Of a stretch of DNA of 64,000 nucleotides, positions 36,139 to 45,542 are shown in pieces (the stretch's first letter is position 1; each line of letters starts with the position of its first letter). Source of the DNA: Paratractidigestivibacter faecalis (GTDB lineage Bacteria; Actinomycetota; Coriobacteriia; Coriobacteriales; Atopobiaceae). The notes below the pieces were generated by a model. That model had not been told where the DNA came from. It worked only from the letters and a program-made list of their open reading frames with translations, and did not search any database. A program made the translations under genes and the position numbers. The stretch spans positions 1,204,742-1,268,741 of the forward strand of contig NZ_QSNG01000001.1 of assembly GCF_003416765.1 (NCBI RefSeq), read 5' to 3'.

Positions 36139-37614
36139 ATGCCCTGCACCACCATTCTCGTGGGCAAGAAGGCGAGCTTCGACGGCTCCACCATCGTGGC
36201 CCGCAACGAGGACTCCTCCAACGGCGAGTTCTGCCCCAAGCGCTTCGTCTCAGTGGACCCCGCGGGAAAGACCAGCTACACCAGCGTGATCAGTCACCTC
36301 ACCGTGCCCCTGCCGCAAGGAGGCGTGCGCTACACGGCCATGCCCAACGCAGACCTCAAGGAGGGCCTGTGGGAGGAGGCCGGCTTCAACGCCCGCAACG
36401 TGGGCATGAGCGCCACCGAGACCCTGACCACCAATGAGCGCGTCCTGGCGGCAGACCCGCTGGTGCGCTATGACGCCGCGACCGGCACGCCCGGCGGCAT
36501 CGGCGAGGAGGACATGGTCACGCTGGTCCTGCCCTACGCCACCAGCGCCCGCGACGGCGTGCTGCGCCTGGGCGCCCTGCTGGAGCGCTACGGCACCTAC
36601 GAGATGAACGGCATCGCCTTCAGCGACGTGGACGAGATCTGGTGGCTGGAGACCGTGGGCGGCCACCACTGGATCGCCCGCCGCGTGCCGGACGACTGCT
36701 ACGTCACCATGCCCAACCAGCTGGGCATTGACTCCTTCGACCTCGACGACGCGTACGGCGAGAAGCGCGAGCACCTGTGCTCGCCCGACCTGCGCGAGTG
36801 GGTTGCCGCAAACCACCTGGACCTCTCTCTTGATGGTCAGCTCAACCCGCGCGACGCCTTTGGCAGCCACTCCGACTCCGACCACGTCTACAACACGCCG
36901 CGCGCCTGGGCCATCCAGCGCTTCCTCAGCCCCACGGCCGGCCCCTGGGACCGTGCCCTTCCCGCCGAGGACTTTGGCCCGGAGTGCGACCGCCTTGCCT
37001 GGTACCGCCGCCCCGAGCGCAAGGTGACCATCGAGGACGTCAAGTACGCGCTCTCACTCTGCTACCAGGGCACCCCGTACGACCCCTACGGCCACGACCC
37101 GGCGGGGCGCCCCGGCCGCTACCGCCCCATCGGCATCAACCGCAACAGCCAGCTGGCCGTGCTGCAGCTGCGCCCCTACGAGCCGGAGGCCACCCGCGCG
37201 CTGCAGTGGGTGAGCCTGGGCTCCAACGCCTACAACGCCCTGGTGCCCCTCTATGCCAACGTGGGCCGCACGCCCGCCTACCTGGAGGACACCACCGCCC
37301 GCGTGACCAGCGAGAACTTCTACTGGGCAAACCGCATCATCGGCGCCCTGGCCGATGGCGCCCGCACCGGATGCGTGCCGCACGTGGAGCGCTACCAAGA
37401 GGCCCTGCCCGCGGCGACGTTTGCCCTGGTCCGCGCCTGCGACGAGCGCGTCCGTGAGGATGCCGTGGCAGGTGATGACGTCTGCGGCGAGCTCGAGGCC
37501 GCAAACGACGCCATCGCCGACGAGTGCCGCCGCCAGACCGAGGCGCTCCTGGACCACGTGCTCTACGAGGCCTCCATGGGCATGGGCAACGCCTTCTGCC
37601 GCTCCGACGGCTAG
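36139..37614 (+). CDS. pepD: C69 family dipeptidase
   Basis: 491 residues from the ATG at 36139 (GGGAGGG upstream). Ntn-hydrolase with Cys3 as the expected N-terminal nucleophile (PCTTILVGKKASFDGSTIVARNEDS), so autoprocessing removes only the first two residues. WWLETVGGHHWIARRVPDD, GIDSFDLDDAYGEKR and GINRNSQLAVLQLRP are family features. Cytoplasmic, with broad dipeptide specificity in lactobacilli. The 162-base divergent gap with aroG holds one GGCGAGAAG (36088) and no obvious operator. Confidence 0.95.
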   Translation: MPCTTILVGKKASFDGSTIVARNEDSSNGEFCPKRFVSVDPAGKTSYTSVISHLTVPLPQGGVRYTAMPNADLKEGLWEEAGFNARNVGMSATETLTTNERVLAADPLVRYDAATGTPGGIGEEDMVTLVLPYATSARDGVLRLGALLERYGTYEMNGIAFSDVDEIWWLETVGGHHWIARRVPDDCYVTMPNQLGIDSFDLDDAYGEKREHLCSPDLREWVAANHLDLSLDGQLNPRDAFGSHSDSDHVYNTPRAWAIQRFLSPTAGPWDRALPAEDFGPECDRLAWYRRPERKVTIEDVKYALSLCYQGTPYDPYGHDPAGRPGRYRPIGINRNSQLAVLQLRPYEPEATRALQWVSLGSNAYNALVPLYANVGRTPAYLEDTTARVTSENFYWANRIIGALADGARTGCVPHVERYQEALPAATFALVRACDERVREDAVAGDDVCGELEAANDAIADECRRQTEALLDHVLYEASMGMGNAFCRSDG

Positions 37615-37642
37615 TCGCAGGGAGAAGCCCGCTGACGCAGAC

Positions 37643-37672
37643 GGGGCGCGCCTCCAGGTGGAGACGCGCCCC
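37643..37672. terminator. Bidirectional terminator between dipeptidase and PTS IIB
   Basis: GGGGCGCGCCTCC (37643-37655) pairs with 37660-37672 with one mismatch and a 4-base loop, followed by GCTCTTGTC. It lies between two convergent genes. Confidence 0.7.
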
Positions 37673-37713
37673 GCTCTTGTCTAGAGAGGCGTCGCAACGC
37701 CCCGTGTGGCCGC

Positions 37714-37995
37714 CTAGGCGCCCAGAATCTCCAGCAGGCGCTTGAACTCGGCGTCCGCGTTCATGCCGGTGAGAAACGCCACGCCGTTGACGGCGGGAAC
37801 GTCCGTGGCGTACTCGGTGCCCATGACGTCAACGTAGGCGTCGGCGTCGGCGAGGGCGCCCTCGAGCTCGGAGAGCTCAACGGCCACCACCTGGGCGTCC
37901 ACGGAGGCCTGCTCCAGCATCTTGGTGAGCCTTGCCGCCACCATCTCGGAGGTAGCCACTCCAGACCCGCATGCCACAACAACCTTTGACGCCAT
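37714..37995 (-). CDS. Lone PTS IIB component, galactitol-type
   Basis: 93 residues from the ATG at 37995 (GGGAGGCGG upstream). VVVACGSGVATSEMVAARL is the phosphate loop, with the phospho-Cys expected at residue 9; KRLLEILGA ends the Rossmann-like fold. It resembles GatB-type IIB proteins, but no IIA, IIC or sugar enzyme is next to it. It may serve a distant IIC or act as a regulatory phosphocarrier. Confidence 0.88.
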   Translation of the reverse strand: MASKVVVACGSGVATSEMVAARLTKMLEQASVDAQVVAVELSELEGALADADAYVDVMGTEYATDVPAVNGVAFLTGMNADAEFKRLLEILGA

Positions 37996-38065
37996 ATTCC
38001 GCCTCCCGAAGAGCCCCTTCAAAAATCACAGCCTTTTAAGTTTACCCAAAAACATGACAGGGACG

Positions 38066-39328
38066 TTACGCGTCATCCGTTGCGCCCGAGGTCCCCGCAA
38101 CCTGGGTGGCGTCTGCTCCCACAGCGCCCTCCGCCCTGGCCCGAGCGCGGGCCAGAAGGGCCGTGCCCTCCGACTGCAGAGCGGCCAGGGACTCTGGCAG
38201 GGCGACCTCGGGAAGCGTGACCTCGGGCAGGCTCACCTCCGGCACAAAGGCCCGCAGCAGCAGCGACACCGCGCGCGTGAGGTAGCGCCGCTCCTCGGGG
38301 TCGGTGGCGGCCAGCGAGTCGAGCATGGCCGGCAGCGTGGTCTGCAGGTTTCCCGCCATGCTGGCAAAGGTGTCCTCCCCGCTTGCGTACAGCACCGAGA
38401 AGAGCGTGTTCACAAAGCCCTCGCGCTCCTCCACCGTCATGCTGGAGATCCACTGGTTGAGCGTCTCGTCCAGGGCGGCCGCCCCTCGCGCGATGCCCTT
38501 GACCCGCACGAAGTCGCACCCCTCCACCACCCAGGAGAACGGGTCGTGCTGGAGGATGCCCACCGTGGAGGAGTCCACCACCGAGTACTCCTCCTGCTGC
38601 TCGAAGAGCATGCCTATGAGCGACGAGCGCGGCACCGTCTTGGATACCAAGCGCGCACGCTCCCTCCAGGAGCTTGCCGCCAGGGACTCCGCCGTGAACC
38701 CGGGCCCATCGTGCGAGAAGACCCTCTCGAGCCGGCCGGCCACCTCGGGGCTGCACGTGGAGGCAACGTACGCGGCGAGGTTTCCGCCCTTGGAGTGGCC
38801 GCCCACGTAGATGCGCCCCGATATGGTGGGCGCCACGCGCTCGAGGTAGGCCCTGGCGCTAACCTGCGAGGGGACGTCCCTCTCGAAGGCCATGTTGAAG
38901 TCTTCCTTCCAACCCACCAGCGTGTTGTCGGTCCCGCGGAAGGAGACGTAGGCGTCGCCGCCCGGCAGCCGCAGCGTGCAGGCGGAGAACTGCTTCTCTC
39001 GCGCGGCGTCCAGGTCCTCCACGTAGCAGGAGAGGCGGATTCCCCTCATGCGGGGGCTTGCCGCAACGCACGCCAGCAGGCGAGAGAGGCCCGCCGGGCC
39101 CCAGAGGCCCCCGGTCATGCCCTCCAGCCACTCCGCGCGGAAGAGGTCGCGCAGGTCCATGCCCTCCTCGGTGCGGGCCGCCTCGGCCTCGGCAGGCAGC
39201 TGGAAGTACGAGAGGCACGCAAGGACGAGGCTGTCCACGTCACCCAGCGGGCGCTGGTCGAAGGTCTCGAACTCGTGCGTCAGGTAGCCGAAGACGTTCC
39301 TCTCGCGTCCGTCGGTCTCTCTTGCCAT
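38066..39328 (-). CDS. DUF2974/Mbeg1-like alpha/beta hydrolase (lipase-like)
   Basis: 420 residues. The nucleophile elbow is IYVGGHSKGGNLAAYVAS with Ser in GHSKG, and YVSFRGTDNTLVGWKEDFNMAF provides the oxyanion-side motif; FSHDGPGFTAESL probably carries the acid. The N-terminus (NVFGYLTHEFETFDQRPLGDVDSLVLACLSYFQLP) is typical of this lipase-like family of Firmicutes and Coriobacteriia. The C-terminal 60 residues repeat VSLPEVTLPEVALPE and then become Ala-rich. No signal peptide. Substrate unknown. Confidence 0.87.
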   Translation of the reverse strand: MARETDGRERNVFGYLTHEFETFDQRPLGDVDSLVLACLSYFQLPAEAEAARTEEGMDLRDLFRAEWLEGMTGGLWGPAGLSRLLACVAASPRMRGIRLSCYVEDLDAAREKQFSACTLRLPGGDAYVSFRGTDNTLVGWKEDFNMAFERDVPSQVSARAYLERVAPTISGRIYVGGHSKGGNLAAYVASTCSPEVAGRLERVFSHDGPGFTAESLAASSWRERARLVSKTVPRSSLIGMLFEQQEEYSVVDSSTVGILQHDPFSWVVEGCDFVRVKGIARGAAALDETLNQWISSMTVEEREGFVNTLFSVLYASGEDTFASMAGNLQTTLPAMLDSLAATDPEERRYLTRAVSLLLRAFVPEVSLPEVTLPEVALPESLAALQSEGTALLARARARAEGAVGADATQVAGTSGATDDA

Positions 39329-39379
39329 AGGACTCCCCTTTCCCCTTGCGCTTCCTCGTGTGTGGCGCGGGCCTCGGAC

Positions 39380-41614
39380 CTAGTGCTTGCCGCGGTAGCG
39401 CCTCCTGGTGGCGTGCGCGCTACCCTTGCGGGCTCCGGCCTTGAGGCGCTCCATGACCTCGGCGGCGCTCCCACCCTCAAAGCGGCTCTTGAGCTCTACC
39501 AGCTGGTCTCTCAGGGCGGCCGCCCGCTCGAAGTCCATGTCCGCCGAGGCGCGGGCCATCTCGTCCTCGAGGGACGCCATGACCTGCGCCAGCTCCTCCG
39601 GCCCGAGGTCGGCCAGCTCGTCTGCCACCGACTCCGCCGTGGAGTGGTCCGCGGGGGCGCCCTGCTCCTCGGCCCCCTCGCCGGAGGCGGTGTAGAACGC
39701 GTGGTCCTTGCGCTTGCGCTTGCCCACGTTCTCGTCGGCCTCCTGGATGAAGCCGGAGATGTCAGCTATGGACTTGCACACCGTCTTGGGCACGATGCCA
39801 TGCTCCGCGTTGTAGGCCTCCTGGATGGCGCGGCGGCGGCGCGTCTCGTCGATAGCCTCGCGCATGGAGTCCGTGATGACGTCCGCGTACATGATGACCT
39901 GGCCCTGGGCGTTTCTCGCCGCGCGGCCCATGGTCTGGATGAGCGACCTCCTGTTACGCAGGAAGCCCTCCTTGTCGGCGTCCAGGATGGCCACGAGGCT
40001 CACCTCGGGGATGTCCAGGCCCTCGCGCAGGAGGTTGATGCCCACCAGGACGTCGATCTTTCCCTGGCGCAGGTCCCTGATGATGTCAACGCGGTCAAGC
40101 GTGGCGGTGTCGGAGTGCATGTAGTTGACGCGGATGCCCTCGTCCAGCAGGTGGTCGGTGAGGTCCTCGGCCATGTGCTTGGTGAGGGTGGTCACCAGCA
40201 CGCGCTCCTTCCTGGCCACGCGCTCCTTGATCTCTGCCAGCAGGTCGTCTATCTGGCCGCGCACCGGGCGTACCTCTATGTTGGGGTCCAGAAGGCCCGT
40301 GGGGCGGATGATCTGCTCCACCTGGCGTTGGGTGACGGACTCCTCGTAGTCTCCCGGCGTGGCGGAGACGTAGATGAACTGCGGGATGCGCGCCTCGAAC
40401 TCGTCAAAGCGCAGCGGGCGGTTGTCCAGCGCGGAGGGCAGGCGGAAGCCGTGGTCGATCAGGGTGATCTTGCGCGAGCGGTCTCCCTCGTGCATGCCGC
40501 GGATCTGGGGCACCGTGACGTGGGACTCGTCGATGATGCAGAGCATGTCCTTGGGGAAGTAGTCGATGAGCGTGTAGGGCGGCTCGCCGGGGGCGCGGCC
40601 GTCGAGGTGGCGCGAGTAGTTCTCGATGCCGTTGCAGAAGCCCATGGTCTCGAGCATCTCGAGGTCGTAGCTCGTGCGCTGCGCGAGGCGCTGGGCCTCC
40701 AGGAGCATGTCGCTTGCCTTGAGCTCCGCCACGCGGCCCTCCAGCTCCTCGCTGATGGTCTTGAGGGCGTGGTTGACCTTGGGCCGCTCCGTCACGTAGT
40801 GGGACGCCGGCCAGATGGGGATGGCGTCGAACTCTCGGACGATCTCTCCCGTGGTGTTGTCCACCTCGGCGATGAGCTCAACCTCGTCGCCGAAGAAGCT
40901 GATGCGCAGGGGGTTCTCGGCATAGGGAGGGAAGACGTCCACGGTGTCTCCACGCACGCGGAAGGTGCCGCGCACCAGGTCATAGTCATTGCGGTCGTAC
41001 TGGATGTCTATGAGCTCGCGGATGAGGTCGTCCCGCTCCAGAGGGACCTCCTTGTCCACGTTGGGCGCCAGGCCCGCGTAGTCCTGGGGGCTGCCGATGC
41101 CGTAGATGCAGGAAACCGACGCCACCACGATGACGTCGCGGCGCGAGAGCAGCGAGCTCGTGGCCTGGTGGCGGAGCTTCTCCACCTCCTCGTTGATGGA
41201 GGAGTCCTTCTCTATGTAGGTGTCTGTCTGCGGGACGTAGGCCTCCGGCTGGTAGTAGTCGTAGTACGAGACGAAGTAGACCACCGCGTTGTTGGGGAAG
41301 AACTCCTTCATCTCGCTTGCCACCTGGGCCGCGAGCGTCTTGTTGGGCTCCATGATGAGCGTGGGGCGATTGAGCGCCTCTATGGTCTTTGCCATGGTGA
41401 AGGTCTTGCCCGAGCCGGTGACGCCCATGAGCGTCTGGTAGCGCAGGCCCTCCTCCACGCCCTCGGCGAGCCTCTCTATGGCCTGGGGCTGGTCACCGGC
41501 GGGCTCGTACGGGGAGACCACGCGCAGGCGCTCCCCCTCGTGCTCCACGCCAAACCGGCGCAGCTCGGCGCCAAACCGCTCCTTGCCCGGTCCCGCATAC
41601 TCGGCAGCCCCCAT
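39380..41614 (-). CDS. uvrB: Excinuclease ABC subunit B
   Basis: Helicase-like subunit that loads from UvrA onto damage and recruits UvrC. 744 residues, slightly longer than usual because of a basic C-tail after the UVR domain. Walker [13 protein letters not shown], the damage-binding hairpin [30 protein letters not shown], helicase motifs [15 protein letters not shown] and [12 protein letters not shown], and the C-terminal UVR motif ([20 protein letters not shown]) are present. The ATG at 41614 follows GGGGAGGACGC. An SOS-like box lies upstream. Confidence 0.98.
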   Translation of the reverse strand: MGAAEYAGPGKERFGAELRRFGVEHEGERLRVVSPYEPAGDQPQAIERLAEGVEEGLRYQTLMGVTGSGKTFTMAKTIEALNRPTLIMEPNKTLAAQVASEMKEFFPNNAVVYFVSYYDYYQPEAYVPQTDTYIEKDSSINEEVEKLRHQATSSLLSRRDVIVVASVSCIYGIGSPQDYAGLAPNVDKEVPLERDDLIRELIDIQYDRNDYDLVRGTFRVRGDTVDVFPPYAENPLRISFFGDEVELIAEVDNTTGEIVREFDAIPIWPASHYVTERPKVNHALKTISEELEGRVAELKASDMLLEAQRLAQRTSYDLEMLETMGFCNGIENYSRHLDGRAPGEPPYTLIDYFPKDMLCIIDESHVTVPQIRGMHEGDRSRKITLIDHGFRLPSALDNRPLRFDEFEARIPQFIYVSATPGDYEESVTQRQVEQIIRPTGLLDPNIEVRPVRGQIDDLLAEIKERVARKERVLVTTLTKHMAEDLTDHLLDEGIRVNYMHSDTATLDRVDIIRDLRQGKIDVLVGINLLREGLDIPEVSLVAILDADKEGFLRNRRSLIQTMGRAARNAQGQVIMYADVITDSMREAIDETRRRRAIQEAYNAEHGIVPKTVCKSIADISGFIQEADENVGKRKRKDHAFYTASGEGAEEQGAPADHSTAESVADELADLGPEELAQVMASLEDEMARASADMDFERAAALRDQLVELKSRFEGGSAAEVMERLKAGARKGSAHATRRRYRGKH

Positions 41615-41641
41615 TGCGTCCTCCCCTCAGCCGGTGTCCAG

Positions 41642-41680
41642 AGTGTACCCCATTTGCCCAAATTAAGAAACATCTGTTCT
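41642..41680 (-). promoter_or_regulatory. uvrB promoter with LexA/SOS-like box
   Basis: On the minus strand AGAACAGATGTTTC (41680-41667) matches CGAACRNRYGTTYG at 12 of 14 positions, including the GAAC and GTTT half-sites. TACACT (41647-41642) is a possible -10, placing the box over the -35 region. Confidence 0.6.
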
Positions 41681-41701
41681 GGTTTTTACCTCAACGAGCA
41701 T

Positions 41702-43006
41702 CTACTTGTTCCAAAGCTTGGAGACGCCCACTGCGTAGAGAGGGACATTGCTCATCCAGTCCTGTTCGCGATACCCCGAGAGGGAAAACCTCACGGCGCT
41801 TACCCCGGGATTTCTTTCCTTGAACGACCGAAGGCTCTTGGCCTGCAAGTTCTCTTCCGCTTTGACCTCGATGGCAAAGACATTCCCATCCTTCTGGGTG
41901 AGGAAGTCAACCTCCCCACGAGAGTTCACTGCAGACCAGTAGTACGGTCGCATTCTGCAATCGGCAATGAGCTGCTGGCAGACATACTGCTCGGTCAAGG
42001 CACCTTTGAACTCGGTAAAGACGACATCTCCCTCAATGACGCTCGACGGTGTGAGACCACTCATGGCCCCAAGGAGGCCGACGTCCGAGAGAAACACCTT
42101 GAACGCCCTTCGGTCGTCATAGGCAGAAAGCGGGATGCCGGGCTTGGTCACTCGGGAGACCCTGTGAATGAGGCCGGCCTGCGACAGCCAGGCAAGCACC
42201 TCCTCATAGTCCTTGGCGCGTGCCCCCTCCCTGACCCTGCCAAAGACAAACTTCTTGTTCTCGTGCGAGAGGTGCGCTGGAATGGAGTCCCACAGGTCGT
42301 GCATCTTGGGAAGTAGCCTGACGGGAACGTGCTTGCCAAAGTCACGCTCGTAATCAACGAGTATCTGGAGCTGCAAGCGTCGCGCTTCGCCGAGGTCGCC
42401 CGTCTGGGCGAACTCCTCCACGACGGCAGGCATGCCACCGACAACGCAGTAGTTCTTGAGGGCCGCCCTCGCCCTCTCACCAAACGCGTTGACGCTGACC
42501 GGATCACCATCATCCAGGAATTCCCGGAGCATCTTGTCTCCCGTCGCGTCCAGATACTCCCTAAAGCTCAGAGGGTGAAGGTCCAGCGAGTCCACTTTTC
42601 CCACCGGATAGCCAGTGCCCTCCGTGGCGGATACCCCCAGCAGCGAACCAGCAGCGGCGACGGCGAGCTCCGGCAGCTCCTCGCAAAAGTACTTGAGCGC
42701 GGTAATCGCCCTCGGGCAGGCCTGCACCTCGTCAAGGACGAGCAGCGTTGAGCCGACCTTCACCCGAACGCCCGTAAGAAGGGAGAGGCCGGCAACGATC
42801 CTCTCCATGTCGTACCCAGACTCGAACAGGGCACGCGCCGCATCGTTGTTATCCAGGCTCACGTAGGCCATGTCGTCAAACTGCGTCCTTCCGAACTCCT
42901 TGAGGAGCCAGGTCTTTCCCACCTGGCGGGCGCCGTTGAGGATGAGGGGCTTGCGACGACGGGATTCCTTCCACCTCATGAGCTCAGCCATAAGGTACCT
43001 GTCCAT
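41702..43006 (-). CDS. AAA+ ATPase with C-terminal DUF4143 domain
   Basis: 434 residues from the ATG at 43006 (GGAGGCCC upstream). The N-terminal ATPase has Walker A LNGARQVGKTWLLKEFG and Walker B TLLVLDEVQACPRAITALK; GSLLGVS is sensor-like. The C-terminal DUF4143 part ends in a restriction-like nuclease fold region (NSRGEVDFLTQKDGNVFAIEVKAEENLQAKSLRSF, with the E-V-D and E-V-K residues). Base composition is lower in GC than the neighbours and the upstream region is AT-rich, suggesting transfer. The function of this widespread family is not established. Confidence 0.9.
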   Translation of the reverse strand: MDRYLMAELMRWKESRRRKPLILNGARQVGKTWLLKEFGRTQFDDMAYVSLDNNDAARALFESGYDMERIVAGLSLLTGVRVKVGSTLLVLDEVQACPRAITALKYFCEELPELAVAAAGSLLGVSATEGTGYPVGKVDSLDLHPLSFREYLDATGDKMLREFLDDGDPVSVNAFGERARAALKNYCVVGGMPAVVEEFAQTGDLGEARRLQLQILVDYERDFGKHVPVRLLPKMHDLWDSIPAHLSHENKKFVFGRVREGARAKDYEEVLAWLSQAGLIHRVSRVTKPGIPLSAYDDRRAFKVFLSDVGLLGAMSGLTPSSVIEGDVVFTEFKGALTEQYVCQQLIADCRMRPYYWSAVNSRGEVDFLTQKDGNVFAIEVKAEENLQAKSLRSFKERNPGVSAVRFSLSGYREQDWMSNVPLYAVGVSKLWNK

Positions 43007-43229
43007 ACGGGCCTCCAAATAACGCTCCGAGATCAAACTCAGCCTGATTTTTGTTATTTTAGACAGAAAGTCGAACGTCTTTTTGTTTGAAATCACACTT
43101 TTCAGGCGGAGTTTGTATGCATCGCCGCTTCTTGCCATATCGCGCCATGCCATTGACCCCGTCCCCAATGGCACGGGCAGACAGCGGCGGGCTAGAATCA
43201 AATCCACAGGCGCCTTGGGGAGGAGAGAC

Positions 43230-45542
43230 GTGGAGAAGAACGCTCAGAACAGCACGGCCGGCAAGAGGTCGTCCAGGCCCATGATCGTGGGCGGCGTGGC
43301 CGCCATCGCGGTGGGCAGCGCCCTCCTGTGGGCCTCCGAGACGGGCGGGAACCTCCCCGGCGCCGTCGAGTGGGGCGTCTGGGGCGCGGGCATCGCCATG
43401 ATCTGCGTGGGCTCCATCCGTAACCGCAAGGAGCTCAAGGCTGCGGCGGCTTCCGCCGGGCAGGCATCCGCTGCCGCCGGCGCGCCGCGGGCCGGCGCCT
43501 CCCAAGCGGCGGAAAAGCACGGCACGGGCAGCGTCGAGGCCCTGGTCCAGAGGAGCGACGACGTGGTCGCCTCCCTGCGGGACCTGGTCTCACACGGGCA
43601 GACCTCAGCCGACTACGGCATGCTTCCGGCGCTGCTGGTGCGAAGCGGCCTCATGGAGTGGGAGGGCGCCCCGCGCTTCTCCGCAAACCGCCTGCGCCGC
43701 AACCGCCGCTGGTGGATGTCGTGCGACGTGGACGAGCTCACCGAGGACGGCTATGACCGCCTCATCGCCCTGGAGGGTGCCCTCAACCTGGCCGCGGACC
43801 TCGCCGAGGGCGCCTGCCCGGACGCGCCGGACGACCAGGGACGCATCGAGGCCCTCTTCCGCGACCTGGCGAGCCTCTCTCCCCTGCCGGCGCCGGAGGG
43901 CAGGACCTTCCCCGCCGGTGAGAAGGGCGGCGAGTGGGCGGCGCGCCTGGCGCTCTCGGAGTGGCTCGAGAACCTGCCCGCGCCCTTCCGCGTGGTCTCC
44001 GCCTTCCAGCTCAACCTCGGTGAGGGTCTGGCGTGCGTCGACGTCGCCGTTCCCAGCCCCTCCTGCCTGGCCCTCGTGGCACCTGACGACAAGGCCCGCC
44101 AGGCGGCGGAGGCGCGCCGCTACGACTGGCGCCTTGCGCTCCTGGTGGCGCGCGGGGCCTTCGCAGCCTCGTCGCGCATCCAGCGCGTGGGAGTGAACTG
44201 CGTGAGCCATGGCGCGCGCGAGACGCTCCTCTCGCTGCTCGTCGGCCAAGGGGAGTTGGACGGCCTCCTGGCCGGCGCGGCGGCTGCGGACGCAGAGCCC
44301 GTCCCCGCGCGGAACTGCCGCCTGGACGTTGCGGGGGACGGCCGGATGCTGCCCGTCGACGCCCTGCTGGCTCGCTCCGACAGCCGTCTCAACCCGGCCT
44401 GTCGCTGGGACGCCGTCGAGCTCGACGCCTCGGACGCGCCCCGGGCCGTTCGCGAGGCCTGCGGCGCCGCCCGCGTCTCCGATCTGGGCATCAACGAGAA
44501 CGCCCGCCGCGTGAGCGTCTGGAACCGGCTGGTGGGCACCCTCGGCTCCACGACCTCGGACGCCGTGACCCGCCTCATGTCCGCCCGCGACGCCACGGAG
44601 GACCCGACGGTGCGCGAGGCCTGCTCCCGCACGTGCCAGGCGCTCGTGGACGGCACCGTGGACGCCTCCGACCACCAGGCGCTGGCCCTTGTCTTCGCGC
44701 TGGGAAGCCCGCTCGACCAGGCCCAGCGGCAGGCGCTCGACCTTGCCGGCGAGGACGCCGGCCCCGCGGACCTCGAGCGCGCCCTGGGGCTTCTTGACGC
44801 GGCCCTCGTGCCCCTGGCCCAGGCGGGCGCCTACGCGGACGGCCCCACACGTGCCTGCCGCTACTTCAACTCGGCCGCCGAGCGCGTGCGCTTCAACCGC
44901 ACGGTGGCAGACGGCCGCGACGTGGTCCTGGTGCCAGACGCCTACTACGCCGCGCACTCGCTTGCCGCCCGCGTGCTCACGCAGCTGGGCCGCGCCGAGG
45001 AGGCACAGGTCCACGCCGACGAGCTCGTCCGCATCGCCCCGGTCACACCGGACGCGGCGCTCTCGCGCGTGCGGGTCCTGGAGGCTCAGGAGCGCATCTT
45101 CGAGTGCGTGGACGTCCTGGTAGACGCGCTGGGCTACGCCGCCACCGCGCGCGAGATGTCGATCTGCCTGTACCGCCTGGCCTACATGGAGTGGCGCCTA
45201 GGCAGGAACCGCCTCGCCGTGGCCTGCTACGAGCGCTCCATGCGCCTGCACGGCGAGATCGCCGCCCAGGCCAGGGAGGAGCTCGACGAGCTCCTGGGCA
45301 GCGAGCCGGGCCTTTCTCGCCTTGACCCGGAGGAGTGCGCGCGCGAGCTCTCGGCCGCGGGCATCCCGCTGGGGGACGCCGACGGCGCCCGGCGCGCCAT
45401 GGAGGAGGCCGCGGCCGCCTGCGTGGACGCGCGCCTCATGGGAATCTCCCGCGCATACCTGGCCGTGGCCCTCGAGGTTGACCGCGACGACGCCCTGCTG
45501 GGGGTCTACCGATCGCTCGCGTCCGTGAGCCCGGAGGGGTAG
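43230..45542 (+). CDS. Large membrane-anchored protein with C-terminal TPR-like repeats
   Basis: 770 residues from a GTG at 43230 (GGGGAGGAGAG upstream). Two closely spaced hydrophobic segments (PMIVGGVAAIAVGSALLWA and VEWGVWGAGIAMICVGSI) anchor the N-terminus. An Ala-rich linker and a long mixed domain follow, with WWMSCDVDELTEDGYDRLIALEGALNLAADLAEG as a notable stretch. The last 200 residues read as TPR-like helix pairs (YYAAHSLAARVLTQLGRAEEAQVHADEL, MSICLYRLAYMEWRLGRNRLAVACYERS). Not recognised as a named family; probably a lineage-specific assembly or scaffold protein. Its 3' end overlaps the convergent transglycosylase by 37 bases. Confidence 0.8.
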   Translation: MEKNAQNSTAGKRSSRPMIVGGVAAIAVGSALLWASETGGNLPGAVEWGVWGAGIAMICVGSIRNRKELKAAAASAGQASAAAGAPRAGASQAAEKHGTGSVEALVQRSDDVVASLRDLVSHGQTSADYGMLPALLVRSGLMEWEGAPRFSANRLRRNRRWWMSCDVDELTEDGYDRLIALEGALNLAADLAEGACPDAPDDQGRIEALFRDLASLSPLPAPEGRTFPAGEKGGEWAARLALSEWLENLPAPFRVVSAFQLNLGEGLACVDVAVPSPSCLALVAPDDKARQAAEARRYDWRLALLVARGAFAASSRIQRVGVNCVSHGARETLLSLLVGQGELDGLLAGAAAADAEPVPARNCRLDVAGDGRMLPVDALLARSDSRLNPACRWDAVELDASDAPRAVREACGAARVSDLGINENARRVSVWNRLVGTLGSTTSDAVTRLMSARDATEDPTVREACSRTCQALVDGTVDASDHQALALVFALGSPLDQAQRQALDLAGEDAGPADLERALGLLDAALVPLAQAGAYADGPTRACRYFNSAAERVRFNRTVADGRDVVLVPDAYYAAHSLAARVLTQLGRAEEAQVHADELVRIAPVTPDAALSRVRVLEAQERIFECVDVLVDALGYAATAREMSICLYRLAYMEWRLGRNRLAVACYERSMRLHGEIAAQAREELDELLGSEPGLSRLDPEECARELSAAGIPLGDADGARRAMEEAAAACVDARLMGISRAYLAVALEVDRDDALLGVYRSLASVSPEG

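Noticed and set aside
37922-42316. 1464-codon + strand frame across PTS IIB, lipase, uvrB and the DUF4143 gene
   Set aside because: Antisense artefact of high GC; the minus-strand products are recognisable families with ribosome sites.
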